NCBI GenBank assembly: GCA_011317545.1
Contig: WUJK01000010.1
Coordinates: 186,001-250,000, forward strand
Reading direction: 5' to 3'
DNA from: Coniella vitis
Lineage: Eukaryota > Ascomycota > Sordariomycetes > Diaporthales > Schizoparmaceae
DNA length: 64,000 nucleotides
This document shows, piece after piece, positions 10,178-21,245 of the stretch (positions within the stretch are counted from its first letter, which is position 1; the number at the start of each line of letters is the position of its first letter). Below the pieces are notes generated by a model. It was not told where the DNA came from, searched no databases, and worked only from the letters and a program-made list of their open reading frames with translations. A program made the translations under genes and the position numbers.

Positions 10178-13100
10178 TCGATTCCTCGAGACCAGAGCCA
10201 AGAGGTTGTGGCGTCTCTGGGGTTACTATAGTCATGCTGGCGTTCGAATAGAGTTTGTTGCACGTGCTGGGGCGCAGCGAGCTGAAGAGTTACTTACTAC
10301 TGTACAGAGTAAGTCACCGTTAGCCTCGATCCTTTGCTTGATGTACTCCCTCCCTACTTCACATGTTTTTCTTTTCTCTTGCGTTGTGGTGGGGGGGGGG
10401 GATTATAGATAATCAGGTGTTTTTCCCAGACAAAGACAGACAGACAGACGGAACAATTGCTTTTGCCAAGGTCTTATGGAATGGTCTGACTCGTTTTTTT
10501 GCTCCCTTCCTTTTTGGCGTATAGTAGGAGGGGGCGTACTTGAGTATATGTCGAAAGTATGCTGTGTACTATGTAAAGGACAGTACATAGATACATAGTG
10601 ACTGGCTCCTGGGGTCATACAGAGACGCACACGGCATCGCACGCTTGTGACCGTCCACACCAATGGGTAGGGTAGTATAGGGGTGTTTGTAGATATCGAA
10701 CTCGCCAAAAAAAAAAAAAAAGAAAACTTGCGAGCAGAAACGACAGGAAAAAGAAATGATCAAGGCCCCCCCCCCCCGGCTCTTTAATTTAACTCTCAAG
10801 AAATCAAGCCAAGCTTTGCACCCTTCCAGAAAACCAGATAAGCCCCGCCAATTATTGCTATTGCTTACATGGTACATAGTACTCACTTGTGGTCTTTTCT
10901 CTCCCTTCCAAAACATGTCACAAGGACACGCCCATACTGTGTCATTTGGATCTTACAGTACAGCATGTTCAGGTAGAGTACTCTGGGTTACTCTGGTTGC
11001 CTGCGGTACTCTCTACTTGGTACCAATGAAAAATCCGAGACAAAGTTCCATATTTTTTCGTATTTCTTTCTTTTATTATTTCCTTCTCCAAGCTGAAAAG
11101 AGTTACTGTACCGGCTACTTTTCACTTTCCAACTAAGCTTATTTCTTAGCGGCAGCACACTAGTGCAGCTGATTGGCAGAAAGAAGAAAGAAAGAAAAAG
11201 CCAAGACAAATAGACAGAAAAAGGAAAGAGGAAAAAAAGAGTGGCTGCCAAGAACAACTTAACAAATAACCTTGTTTTTGCCACGTCTCAATGGTCCGCC
11301 CCCCCGTCCACTCACACTGTCTCTCACCTCACCTCATCTCAGCACTCCTCCCCACGATCCGAACGCGGTTTTGGGGGGAGGGGTGACTTTTTTCTTTGTT
11401 TGACGGTTTCGTGTTTTTTTCTTCTTTCTTCCCCCCCCCCTTCTTTTCCTTGTCTGCAGATCTCCAAAAAGTCTCTCTTGTTGGTTTTATCTTGGCGGGC
11501 TGGGCCTGGTTGGGTGCGTACGTTATAGTGCAGAGAGGATAACTGAGCAGTCACCCGATCGGCGTTGACGTAGCACACAGCTTGTAGAGCCAAAAGGAAG
11601 AAGAAAATAAAGAATACAGCCGTCATCAAGGTGCCCCCCGCCCTCTACCTGACACTACTGTAGTGGGCTTTTTTGTCGGAGAAACATGCTCAAACTCTCA
11701 CAGGGTGCGAAAAAGAAAGAAAGAAAAAAAGGTTATGTACATGCTCTCTATAGTACTTGAGTATAGACGGGCTGTTGGAGGCTGGGGGCTTATTAGCAAC
11801 GGAGAGAGGACAAGCGAGGGATTCGGCATACCCGCCTGGCGCCCCGCCCGTCCGCCCGTCGTGCCGTTTCGATTTCATCTCTCTTGTGAAGCGAGTGAGC
11901 GAGATCGATCTCGTTCAAAGGCAAAAAAGCCTCCTTTGTGTATTTCTTTTTTTTATCAAAAAAATTGTTATTGTTATTTCTATTTTTCCGAGATGGGTGA
12001 GAGAGTCAGTCCCATGTATGCCAGCTTCAAGGGGGTTTTCTCTCACACAAATTGCCAAAAAAGAATGAGTATGACAAACTTTCCCCCGCTCCGCTTGTTT
12101 TATGCTTGCTTATTATATTTCTGGCAAGCTAGACATGTTTTGTACAAATATTGTTTTTTTCTTCTTCTTTTTTTTTAAATTTTTTTTTTTTTTAATTTTT
12201 AATATTACTTTCTTTCCATTACGCCGTATCAGCGACGCAACCCTTCTTGTCACCACTCTTTTGCCTTCCTTACTTTTGTGTCCACCCATCATTGTCATGT
12301 CATACTCCATCTTTGTGGCTGTGGAACCGGCGGAAAACGACGTGGATGATGGACCACAAAGTGCTTCAACCTTTCTTTATTTTTTATTTTTTAAATATCA
12401 TTTTTTTTTAATTAAGATTAAAATTCGGGGAGAGGTGAAAGGTTATTTGATGTTTGACAGGGACGTTTTTGACTTGTTATGCGGTACACTAATGCAAATT
12501 CTCGTTTGAATCATTACCAAGAAAAAAAAGGTACTTGCGCATAAGAAAGGAAGCAGAACACCAACAGCGAGCGTACGGACTATATTATGTAGTATGAGGC
12601 CCTGTGCTTTCGCTACCAGTTTTGAGAAAAGGGGTGTGGGGTGGGGTTTGTGATGGTATGCAAATCATTTATTTGCCTTGCCTTGCTTTTTCTCTCACTC
12701 TCACTCTCACACTCTCTTTTCTCCATGTTTGTTGTTGGTTGTACTTACTATGTATGATGATTGACATTTTTGATGGAGAGGGTTGGGGGGGGGGGGCAAG
12801 AACACCGAGAGAAGACGACAAGCATAATAAAATACGCGCAAGAAGACAGCGGGGATCCCCAAAGCGGACAGCCGAGTCAAAGGGGGCAGTGTCTTGTGTA
12901 ACCACATCCGGGGATCAGCATGGGGAATATTGCATGTGTCTGATGTGGTAGCATGTAGGTAGATTACTTCAAGTTACCATAGGACTGTGTACATAGTAAA
13001 GAGAGAAAGGGAACCATTGATGAACGTGCTGCCGCTACCGAAGGAGAAAGAAGAAAAAAAGACAGCCTTGCAAACCCGAAAATGACTGGCGTGAAAAAAA

Positions 13101-14633
13101 AAAAAAAATAAGAAAAACATCGAGAACCGAGTTCTATAATATCACGAGCCGTATCAGCCGCTGGCATACCTACATAATACCTACCGCAGGGGGTACAAGA
13201 GCAAGTACATGGGGGCAATCCCTCCATTCAACAAGACATGAGAGATCTGACACATCCCAAATCGAGTCAGTGGAGATTCCAGAGCAGGTCAGAGTGTGTT
13301 TACTTTTTTTCCTTTTTGTATTATTTGCCAAGGATTTCTTCCTTCGTGTTCGGTCTTGTTGAGCCCAACCAAAAAAAAAAAAAAGAGTGAAGGAGAAAAA
13401 AAGAAAGGAGACGAGCTCATTGGGACCCCATAAGCTTAAATGAGAACCTTCATATCATGACTAGGGGGCCAAATAGTATGACGGCTATCAAAATCAAAAA
13501 CCGCCCCGAAGCGAACACTCCGTGGACGACGATCTGCACACAGGATATACATAGTGCCTACCTCCCGATACAATAGTGAGTAAAAACAAATGAAAAAAAG
13601 CCGTAAAAAGAATCCATAGTTACTGTTGCCTGTACAAAAATAGCATATTCTTATTTTTTGATGGGAGCCGCTTCCCCTCCACTTTTGACGGGATTTGTCT
13701 CTCTTTGGTCTTGATTCGGATCAACATGACACAATGTACTAGAGTCACATAAGGTAATAAATCTAGATGAGTGGAGCCGGGGGGTGCTGAGATGCGGAGT
13801 GGCTGCCAGTTGAGAAAGTCTCGTGACCCAACAAAGTATATGAAAATCGGTCGACTTGGTTTGCCATCGCCGAGGAGTAGCGCCTCTTGTTCAGGGCAGA
13901 CCAAGGTTCGTGATGATTTTTGGTAAAGTCTAATCTGCAAATGATCATTTCTAGAGCTTCAGAACTTCTTCTGTACACGTTCACTTTTCGCCTTGATCGG
14001 CCGCAGTACCAAAGTGATAAGTAATAAAGGAAATATTTTATTTAGTTACCATCGATTTGCACCCCCCCTAAAAACCCAATATCGTGTTCTTCCTGCAGAT
14101 CAACTACAACCTGCAAGCGGTGAATAGCATAGCCATGACGTGCCCCCGTTGCGAGTCATCTCTGCTCCGACAAATCCCCTGCCTTTTTCTTGAAGGCGGA
14201 CACGATGTGGCTGCCATCTTGTGCTATAGACTCGTTTCTTCTAACCTTGTAGTATAGTATGAGCTTATGTGAAAGTAAATGTATCGTGATGAGCTTGACA
14301 GGCTGGGCATTTCTTCTTGTCACATGCACAGGAGAGGGTTGGGGGGGAAAGGCTTGGGGGACAATAATACACAGTATCAATTACACCAGTATGATGTGCC
14401 TGGGGATCAATACTTGACTGAGGTTCGACATCCCAGCATGTCACATTAGGATAGGAAACGATACTAGTACATGAGATTGTTGTGAAGAGTGCACAGCGTT
14501 TACGAGACACAGGGCCCAACAACCTTGGCCTTGAAGAACACCAGTAAGCTTATATTGAAAATTCAGTTCGCTGGTGTGCATATCAAATGTAAGCTTACCA
14601 CCACATACCGCTCACTGTGTACACCTGTCGTAT

Positions 14634-14634
<1 letters not shown>

Positions 14635-14678
<44 letters not shown>
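14635..14678. repeat. Poly-T tract (44 bases)
   Basis: This is the longest homopolymer in the window, uninterrupted and flanked by ordinary sequence. No polyadenylated retroelement body is visible on either side. Confidence 0.9.
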
Positions 14679-14682
<4 letters not shown>

Positions 14683-15117
14683 GTATAAACAGTTGCAAAG
14701 ATATGCTTTCTTTTCTCCTTCTGGGCACGCGCAGTGAGTGGATCAACGTTCGTCAGCCGTTTTCCTCTTTGATTATTATTATTATCATCATTATTCCATC
14801 CTTCTCTGGCGCGTCTGCGGGCACGGGATGGGGGGCGCATTGGGGGGGGGGCAAAGGACCCTTACGACACACCAGACTGATGACACGATTCTTGGCTTCA
14901 TTGGGAGCCTTTTCTCCGGCGATAGTATTGTACGCCACATGTGATAGTCGAAGGACTATGTAGATGTAGATAAAAAGCATGTATATGCCCGAGGACGAGT
15001 ATGATTCGATCAGAGGGGCCCCCGTTCGTTTCCAGGCCACGGAATGTGGGCGTACTAGTATACTACTATGCGAAGTACTTTGGAACTGTGTGAACCCACG
15101 TAGAAACCTCTCGCCCT

Positions 15118-15119
<2 letters not shown>

Positions 15120-15155
<36 letters not shown>

Positions 15156-15160
15156 AAAAA
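15120..15160. repeat. Poly-T(32) followed by poly-A
   Basis: A T run at 15120-15151 is followed directly by ATA and a short A run. It can fold on itself and is likely to be length-variable. Confidence 0.85.
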
Positions 15161-15340
15161 AAATCATTTTAATGCTTCATACCATACACATGATATACAT
15201 ACGCAGCACAGCACGCTAAAGGAAGGGGAAAATGTGGCAGGGCATACGTAAGCACGCGCGATCCTGGGGCATAGTTACTGTACAGACCGAGTCAAAGTCA
15301 AAGCCAGTGAGTCCACAACCGAGGCTGTGCATGACTTGCT

Positions 15341-15365
15341 GTACATGGTACTGTGTACATGGTAC
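15341..15365. promoter_or_regulatory. Array of four GTAC half-sites at 7-bp pitch
   Basis: GTAC occurs at 15341, 15348, 15355 and 15362, each separated by a 3-base spacer (ATG, TGT, ATG). This is the most perfect extended copy of the dispersed GTAC-N3-GTAC dyad. Its function is unknown; no gene is recognised within several kb. Confidence 0.6.
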
Positions 15366-17867
15366 ATCGCACAGGCTAGGCAAGAATGATACGCTGACTA
15401 AGCGGTGCTTGTTGTCGTCTCTATACTATAGTAGAGAGTAACTATTCTCTGATTTGTCCATGGGCCGGTTCGTTCTACCTTTATTCACTTACTATGTATT
15501 TATTGCATTCCTTATTCTATATAGTAGAAACGACCAACAGACCTGTCTAGCGAGTACAGACAACAGCAACACACTCACACTCACACACGCCTGTACGATG
15601 CGAAACTGGAGAGATATGGTGACGGTTGACTGGAGACAAAGAAGGGAAGGGATATTCGTACGCACACGTACGTAGGCCCCTGGGCTTCTACTGCTGGTTG
15701 CGAGGTGTATGGGCGGCTTCATAGTATACTACTAGATGTGGTATACTATTATGATATCCGGCAACGGGGAGATCTATGATACATCTGCCTCACGTTGATC
15801 CATTTATTCTTAATTTTCTTTCCAGTGATGCATACTTGACCCCTCTTTGCAAACTCCTCCGCAAGCCTCACTTTGCGACGGCTACATACCAGTATAGTAC
15901 TGCTCAGAGGCTCGGACTGGCCGTCTTCGAGGCGAGGAATCCTTCACTCGGGTATTGCTCGCCAAACTCAAAAAAAAAAAAGAACCCCCTTGTGCAGGAG
16001 TGCCTGAGAGCCAACAGCCCTACGGTAACAAAGCTTACGTTGCACACGGTTTTTTGTTTTTGTTTTTGATTTTTGGGAGAAGCCATTGGTCAGGGGCGGG
16101 GGGCATCTTTGACTGGCTGAGAAGGCGTGTATCTTCTTGCTTCATCCGCCCTGTCGGCTACGCGGAGCCCATGCAACCGGTTCACCAGCAAAAGCACACC
16201 ACCACCATACAGCCCAGGCAAAAGGTCAGACGCAGAGAATAAGCAAGCGCTCTGGCCCCAAGCGTCAGCACCTTGCGTGGGATTCCCAATTTGAGGCATG
16301 GGCGGGAATCCGTTACAAGAACTTCTTTTGGGACACCCACACACACACCATCTTTAAAGAAAGTATGCATACATGTGCATACATGACTTAAGCTTCCCTC
16401 CCCACAGCGATCGCTTACGCTTCGGTTCCAAAAGAAAAAAAAGAGAAAGAAGAAAGAAAAAAAAAAAGAGCCGAGGTGCATAACGTGGGTACGGTGCCGC
16501 AGCTGCATGATAGTATGTACTCGGACTATGGTATGTACTTAGACAAGTCCGAGAAAATACCAACCCTCTTACACTCGGCGTCGATGCGAGCCCACCCCTT
16601 CGCAAAGATATCATCGGAGTGCGCCGCCTGAGGACGTGGTGGTGGTGCTTGGTTGGTTGGAGATGGGATACCGAGTTGTTTTGCCGAGCCGACGAGGACC
16701 GAAGACGCTTCTTTGTTTTGCTCATTTGTTTTTTTTTTTTTTCCTCTTTTTCTTCCCTTCATTTTTCTTCACTTCCCTTTGCTGTGCCAATGAACACACC
16801 ACGTTTACTTATATATATATATATATATAAACAGTACATCGTTCTACGTGGAAAACTTCGAGACGAAATGGGGGGAAGAGCTTCTACTTCCTGCGTATAT
16901 ACAGAGTGAAAATGGCATGATGAATGTGGGAATATAAAGAAAAGAGAGGGAAAAAGAAAACCAAAAAAAGAAAAAAAAAGGAGGAAGCTCGGAAATAACG
17001 TCGAGATGGTGAGCGTCCAGCGCCGAGGAGGGGGGGTGTGGTGACTCTTTTTTGCAATACACCCACGCCCCCTCCCCTCGTCGCTGGCCGGGGGCCGTTG
17101 ATTAAGCTATCACACTATGTACTATGTATACTTATGCTGCCACGCAATCTCTTTTTAGGGAAAAGCGCGGCATAGAAGGAAAAGAAAGGGTACGTAGCGC
17201 ATGCATGATATTACACAGTGCAGGATCTTTTGCTTTTGGTGCGGATGTGACTACGTGTACAAAGTACCGTGATAGAAGTAGAAGTGAAAAGCTGAACAAG
17301 GTTTTTTTAAGCTCATTCGCTTGAAGGCTTGGCAAGGCGCCAAATCTGGGCGCTCTCAGGTAATAAGGGAAAGAAGAAGAAGAAAAAAGAAAGGCGGGAC
17401 AGAAAGAGAAACAAAAAGGGTGTGCGCGGTAACTCTTGGTCTACACATTGCTTTCTGCCTTTTGAAACTCATCTTGCTCTGTACTTGTGTATGTATCCAT
17501 AATGGCAGGTTTGTTTGGAATTCCTCGTCCAAGGAGTGGTCGTGAGCGCGATATTGAAACAGTCAAGAACGCTTGGTTTTCCAACGCGTGGGTTCTTGTG
17601 GGCTTTTTTTCCATCACAGTAGCACCATGTAACTTGTCCTGTAACCTGCCATGTACCGTGTACGCCATGAGAAAGAATCGCATGACTCGTCCATTTGGCT
17701 GTTTTGCCCGGGTCCTGTTCCAAGAACTTGGCAACGATGGCCTCGCCCCATACTACTGTTATCCTACTCTCCGCTTAGGAGTCTGGGCCCCGACGAGCAG
17801 GCCTCTTCTCCTCTTTCTCTCTTGTTCGTCCTTGTCTTCTGTATGTGTACATGGTGCACTTGGCGGG

Positions 17868-17876
<9 letters not shown>

Positions 17877-17916
<40 letters not shown>
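17877..17916. repeat. (AT)20 microsatellite
   Basis: Forty bases of perfect AT dinucleotide repeat are preceded by ACATAC. Confidence 0.9.
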
Positions 17917-17918
<2 letters not shown>

Positions 17919-17992
17919 TAGTAGAGAAAATAATACATAGCACGCAGACCCCCAAAAGGACAAAGGACCCGGGCCGTCCACTTTCCCCTCAG

Positions 17993-18024
17993 GTACGGTG
18001 CACAATGTACAGTGTACAGTGTAT
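17993..18024. promoter_or_regulatory. Degenerate array of GTAC half-sites at 7-bp pitch
   Basis: Tetramers at 17993 (GTAC), 18000 (GCAC), 18007 (GTAC), 18014 (GTAC) and 18021 (GTAT) are each separated by 3 bases. Three are perfect and two differ by one base. It lies just after the (AT)20 tract. Confidence 0.5.
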
Positions 18025-18182
18025 TTCTTTCTTCTTTTCTCCAATCTGGTTAAGCATTTTTTAAACAATGGGGACCCGGAGTATCGGCGTGTCTGGGAAT
18101 TGCTGGGCTGACCACGCAAGCCTTTTTTTTTGTATTTTACTTTATGGTTTCATGTGGATCTTGCCGTCTCCCGGCACCAGCC

Positions 18183-18210
18183 CACTCACTCACTCACTCA
18201 CTCACTCACT
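18183..18210. repeat. (CACT)7 microsatellite
   Basis: Seven perfect CACT units. A complementary GTGA-type repeat lies at 19321-19345, so the two could pair as a 1.1-kb-spaced inverted repeat. Confidence 0.85.
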
Positions 18211-19320
18211 GACTGCAAGAAGGCGAAGGAATTCAAGCTTAAAATCCGCAGACACGTCGTAGTGCCGTTCTGCCGCTTCCCAACCAGGGGATAGGGGACG
18301 GAAATGGGCGGTTCCACAGGCTTGGGGGCTATTTTGTTCATCGTACACTGGTAGCTTGACTCGGGAGCGAGGCTTTGTTCGCCTACTTTGCTGATGACGA
18401 GTAACTAATAAGTGCTACATGATCTCATGCCGTTTCATTACCACCAGAAAAAGAAAAGTAAAAAGAAAAAAAGAAACACAAAGGAGGGAGAGATAGATCG
18501 CAGTGATTGCTACTATTTTGTGAATATCTGTCTTGATTCGTTGATTACTTACTCTACTTACATGGCAGACAAGGCCACCTGAAACGGCCGAGTCAAGGGA
18601 GCACTCTCGGCTTCGTATACCTAAAAGTAGTCCACGTACTATGCCCAGCAAGCCCAAAAAGCAAAAGCTCAATCAACAGCATGCAAACTTACGGCCCCCC
18701 CCCCCAAAAGCCAAATTGCCAAGAAGTCTACTGATTTGATAGTACATATAGGATGTACATCTACATCCTCAAGGGACACGTCGTCAAAGAAAGTAAAAAG
18801 ACGTACGTCAGCGCCAGGGAATAGGAAGAAAGAGAAAGAGCCTTGGCACCTTATCAAAGCGACATTATATTCATCATCGTCACCATCACCCGCCATCATA
18901 GCATACGACGGCTAGTGTGAGAAATCCAAAACGGCATGTGGGCAAAAGAAAAGCCGAGGAGGAGGAGAAGGAGAGACAGAAAGAAAAAAAAAAGGCTCTT
19001 TGCCCTGTACTTTGTATCCACCCCCCGTTCTAGACACTCTCACCCCCCCCCCGGTGGCTTGCCATGTGGATTGAAGGGCGTTGCATTGGAGCGGAGCCGC
19101 TAACAAAAGGAGCTTACGCGTCCTCCCACCTCCTTCCATTCTTTTTGGGAGAGTCCCCCATTTGAGGCTTTGATTATATGCCGAGTACTTGGGTACTTGG
19201 GTACTTTGTCCCAGAGGTACATGTGTTTCTGACCCACCCCCCACCCTTTCTTTGGGCTGTCAAGGGAAACCCCAAAAGTTTAATAAGCGTTTGACAGAGA
19301 GGCTTATTAGCGGCTACTGA

Positions 19321-19345
19321 GTGAGTAGTGAGTGAGTGAGTGAGC
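19321..19345. repeat. (GTGA)n microsatellite
   Basis: GTGA/AGTG units with one interruption, complementary to the CACT repeat at 18183-18210. Confidence 0.75.
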
Positions 19346-21082
19346 AGAGTGAGTGAGGCAAGGCTGGGCATTGTGCGAAAAACCACATGAGCACATATAT
19401 CAATGCGCCGGCGGCTGGGCTGGGCTGGGCTGGTCCGCTTGGCCTGGCTTGGCTCTGGCTATTGTTGAAACGGAGACAAGTCCATGAAATAGTACGCCGA
19501 GAGAAAAGAAAAAAGAAAAAAGAAAAAAAGTTTACGACAAGATGGAGTTCCAATAACCTCGGGCACAAGGGCACACACGCAAAGAAGAAGAAGAAGAAGG
19601 GGGAAATCATAAATCTGGATTCCGTGTCCCAATCCATCTCCTGCGAGTACCCAAGTCCGATGTCCGCATCTTTTCTTTTTCTCTTCTTTTACGGCGCCAC
19701 TCGCTTGGTCAACACACGCCATGCCGTTGGTTTGCGTGGTGCTTGTATACAGTACTTGCATATGCTGGTGCTTGTGCTGTGCTACGTAACTTGGAGAATT
19801 TAAAGAACATCTGGAATTAACCTTGATTATTAGAGTTTTGCCATGTAGTGCTTGTCCTTGGCTGGAATGTGTCGGGGGGGGGGGGGCGCACCAATTGCGT
19901 AGTCTCAGTCGATCTTGTACAGTGTCAGCAGAATTATTCTGGGCTTTTGGTTGCTTGTCATGCCCTGCCCGACTCTACGAGGCATCTTTTTCAATCTGTT
20001 GGTGGATCGGAATATTCACCATCCTTTTTTTCTTCTTCTCCCAGATACATCTCACACCCCACACCAGATAGACCCCTAAAGAAAAGACACAACCAAGATT
20101 CAAGAAAAAGAAAAGTCTCCAAACCTTGTTTATATCATCCCTTTTTCTTTTTCTTTTTTTCCCCCTCAGTGTTCCCCCTCGTGACCTGACTGACGTATGT
20201 ATACATAGTAGTTACACTACAGTAAGTACAGCACATAGACTTTCATAGGCTCATAAATCAAATCTCCTCCATTTCTTTCCCGGCCCAAACTGATAGATAC
20301 TCAAGAAGTGGTTCCCCCCCTGGTAATCCATCCGCCCCCCGCCCCCCTTGTTTCGCTGCCTGTGCTCGTACAAATTCTTTAAAGTTTCGGGTAGCTGACA
20401 CCTCTCTCGCTAATAAAAAGCTTCGTACTCTTTTGTCTACCCTCTCAAGAAGAAGAAACGGAGAGAGAGAGGGGCCCTTTCAGGCTGTCTCTCTCTCCTT
20501 CCCGCCGGTGGGGGGGGGGGGGAGGGCGGTGGGATGTGGCGTAGATACCAGGGCAGGATTGCGTGCCTCCCTCTGTCTTTTCTTTTCTTTTCTTTCTTTT
20601 TTTCCTTTCCAAAATGACATGGAACGAATGAATACCTTAATCGTAATCTATTACTTGATACTTTGTCGTTGTGCCTACGATCTATCGTCGTCGTTCGCAG
20701 CGAGATATATATACTCTTGGGCTTGACCGAGATGCTTCAATATGACTTGAGGTCAAAAAATGATATATATGTATATATACATCTAATACGACACAGCAGT
20801 GAGATATGATACAAATGTGCGGAGTATACTACATACATATTAGTTGCTTTTGGTAGGTAATTGTGAAAGAGTAAATAACTGGCGCAATGCCTGGGTCTAC
20901 AACAGAGTTAGATCTAAATCCAGTTGCCCAAAGTTTTCAAAAGACTGTTTGCTTGTTTGCTGCTATTGATGAGATTGCCACAAGCGGTGGAATCATTGCT
21001 TCAACCGTCAACAGCAAAGAAGGAGGAATCACAGCATCTTATGTAGCCCTTTCAGTAGACTATATATATATCCAGAGCGCCG

Positions 21083-21108
21083 CCACCACCACCACCACCA
21101 CCACCACC
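21083..21108. repeat. (CAC)n microsatellite
   Basis: A CAC/CCA triplet run lies in the 3' flank of the esterase. A small frame across it (20887-21171) would encode Thr and Lys runs and is not taken as a gene. Confidence 0.8.
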
Positions 21109-21245
21109 TCCGCCAGCGAAAAGATATCAACAAGAATGAAGAAGACGAAGAACAAGAAGAAGAAGAAGTAGCCGTCTTTTGATTGATCATACCTCCTCAC
21201 CAGCGTGGGAAGACTCAACTCCCACCAAGCACAACAAAGCTTTTT

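Larger units (their letters stand above)
6279..21245. other. About 15 kb without a recognisable gene
   Basis: I found no ORF with a recognisable family, and no pair of exons that could be joined convincingly. Reading frames here are short and biased by microsatellites. The contents are: a minisatellite at 6691-6765; a GTAC-dense island at 6578-7290; moderately GC-rich unique sequence at about 7300-8400; then AT-rich DNA with poly-T/poly-A and poly-C/G runs to 20.9 kb. GTAC-N3-GTAC dyads lie at 6578, 6585, 6928, 7254, 10872, 15341, 15348, 15355, 17257, 17653 and 18007. The stretch includes the presumed promoter of the WOPR gene at its left end and the 3' flank of the esterase at its right end. 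Non-coding RNA genes cannot be excluded. Confidence 0.6.

Noticed and set aside
14635..15160. Poly-T tracts as tails of retroelements
   Set aside because: No reverse transcriptase, target-site duplication or element body could be seen beside them.
20887..21171. 94-codon plus-strand frame next to the esterase 3' end
   Set aside because: The C-terminal half is Thr and Lys runs from microsatellites and no family is recognised.
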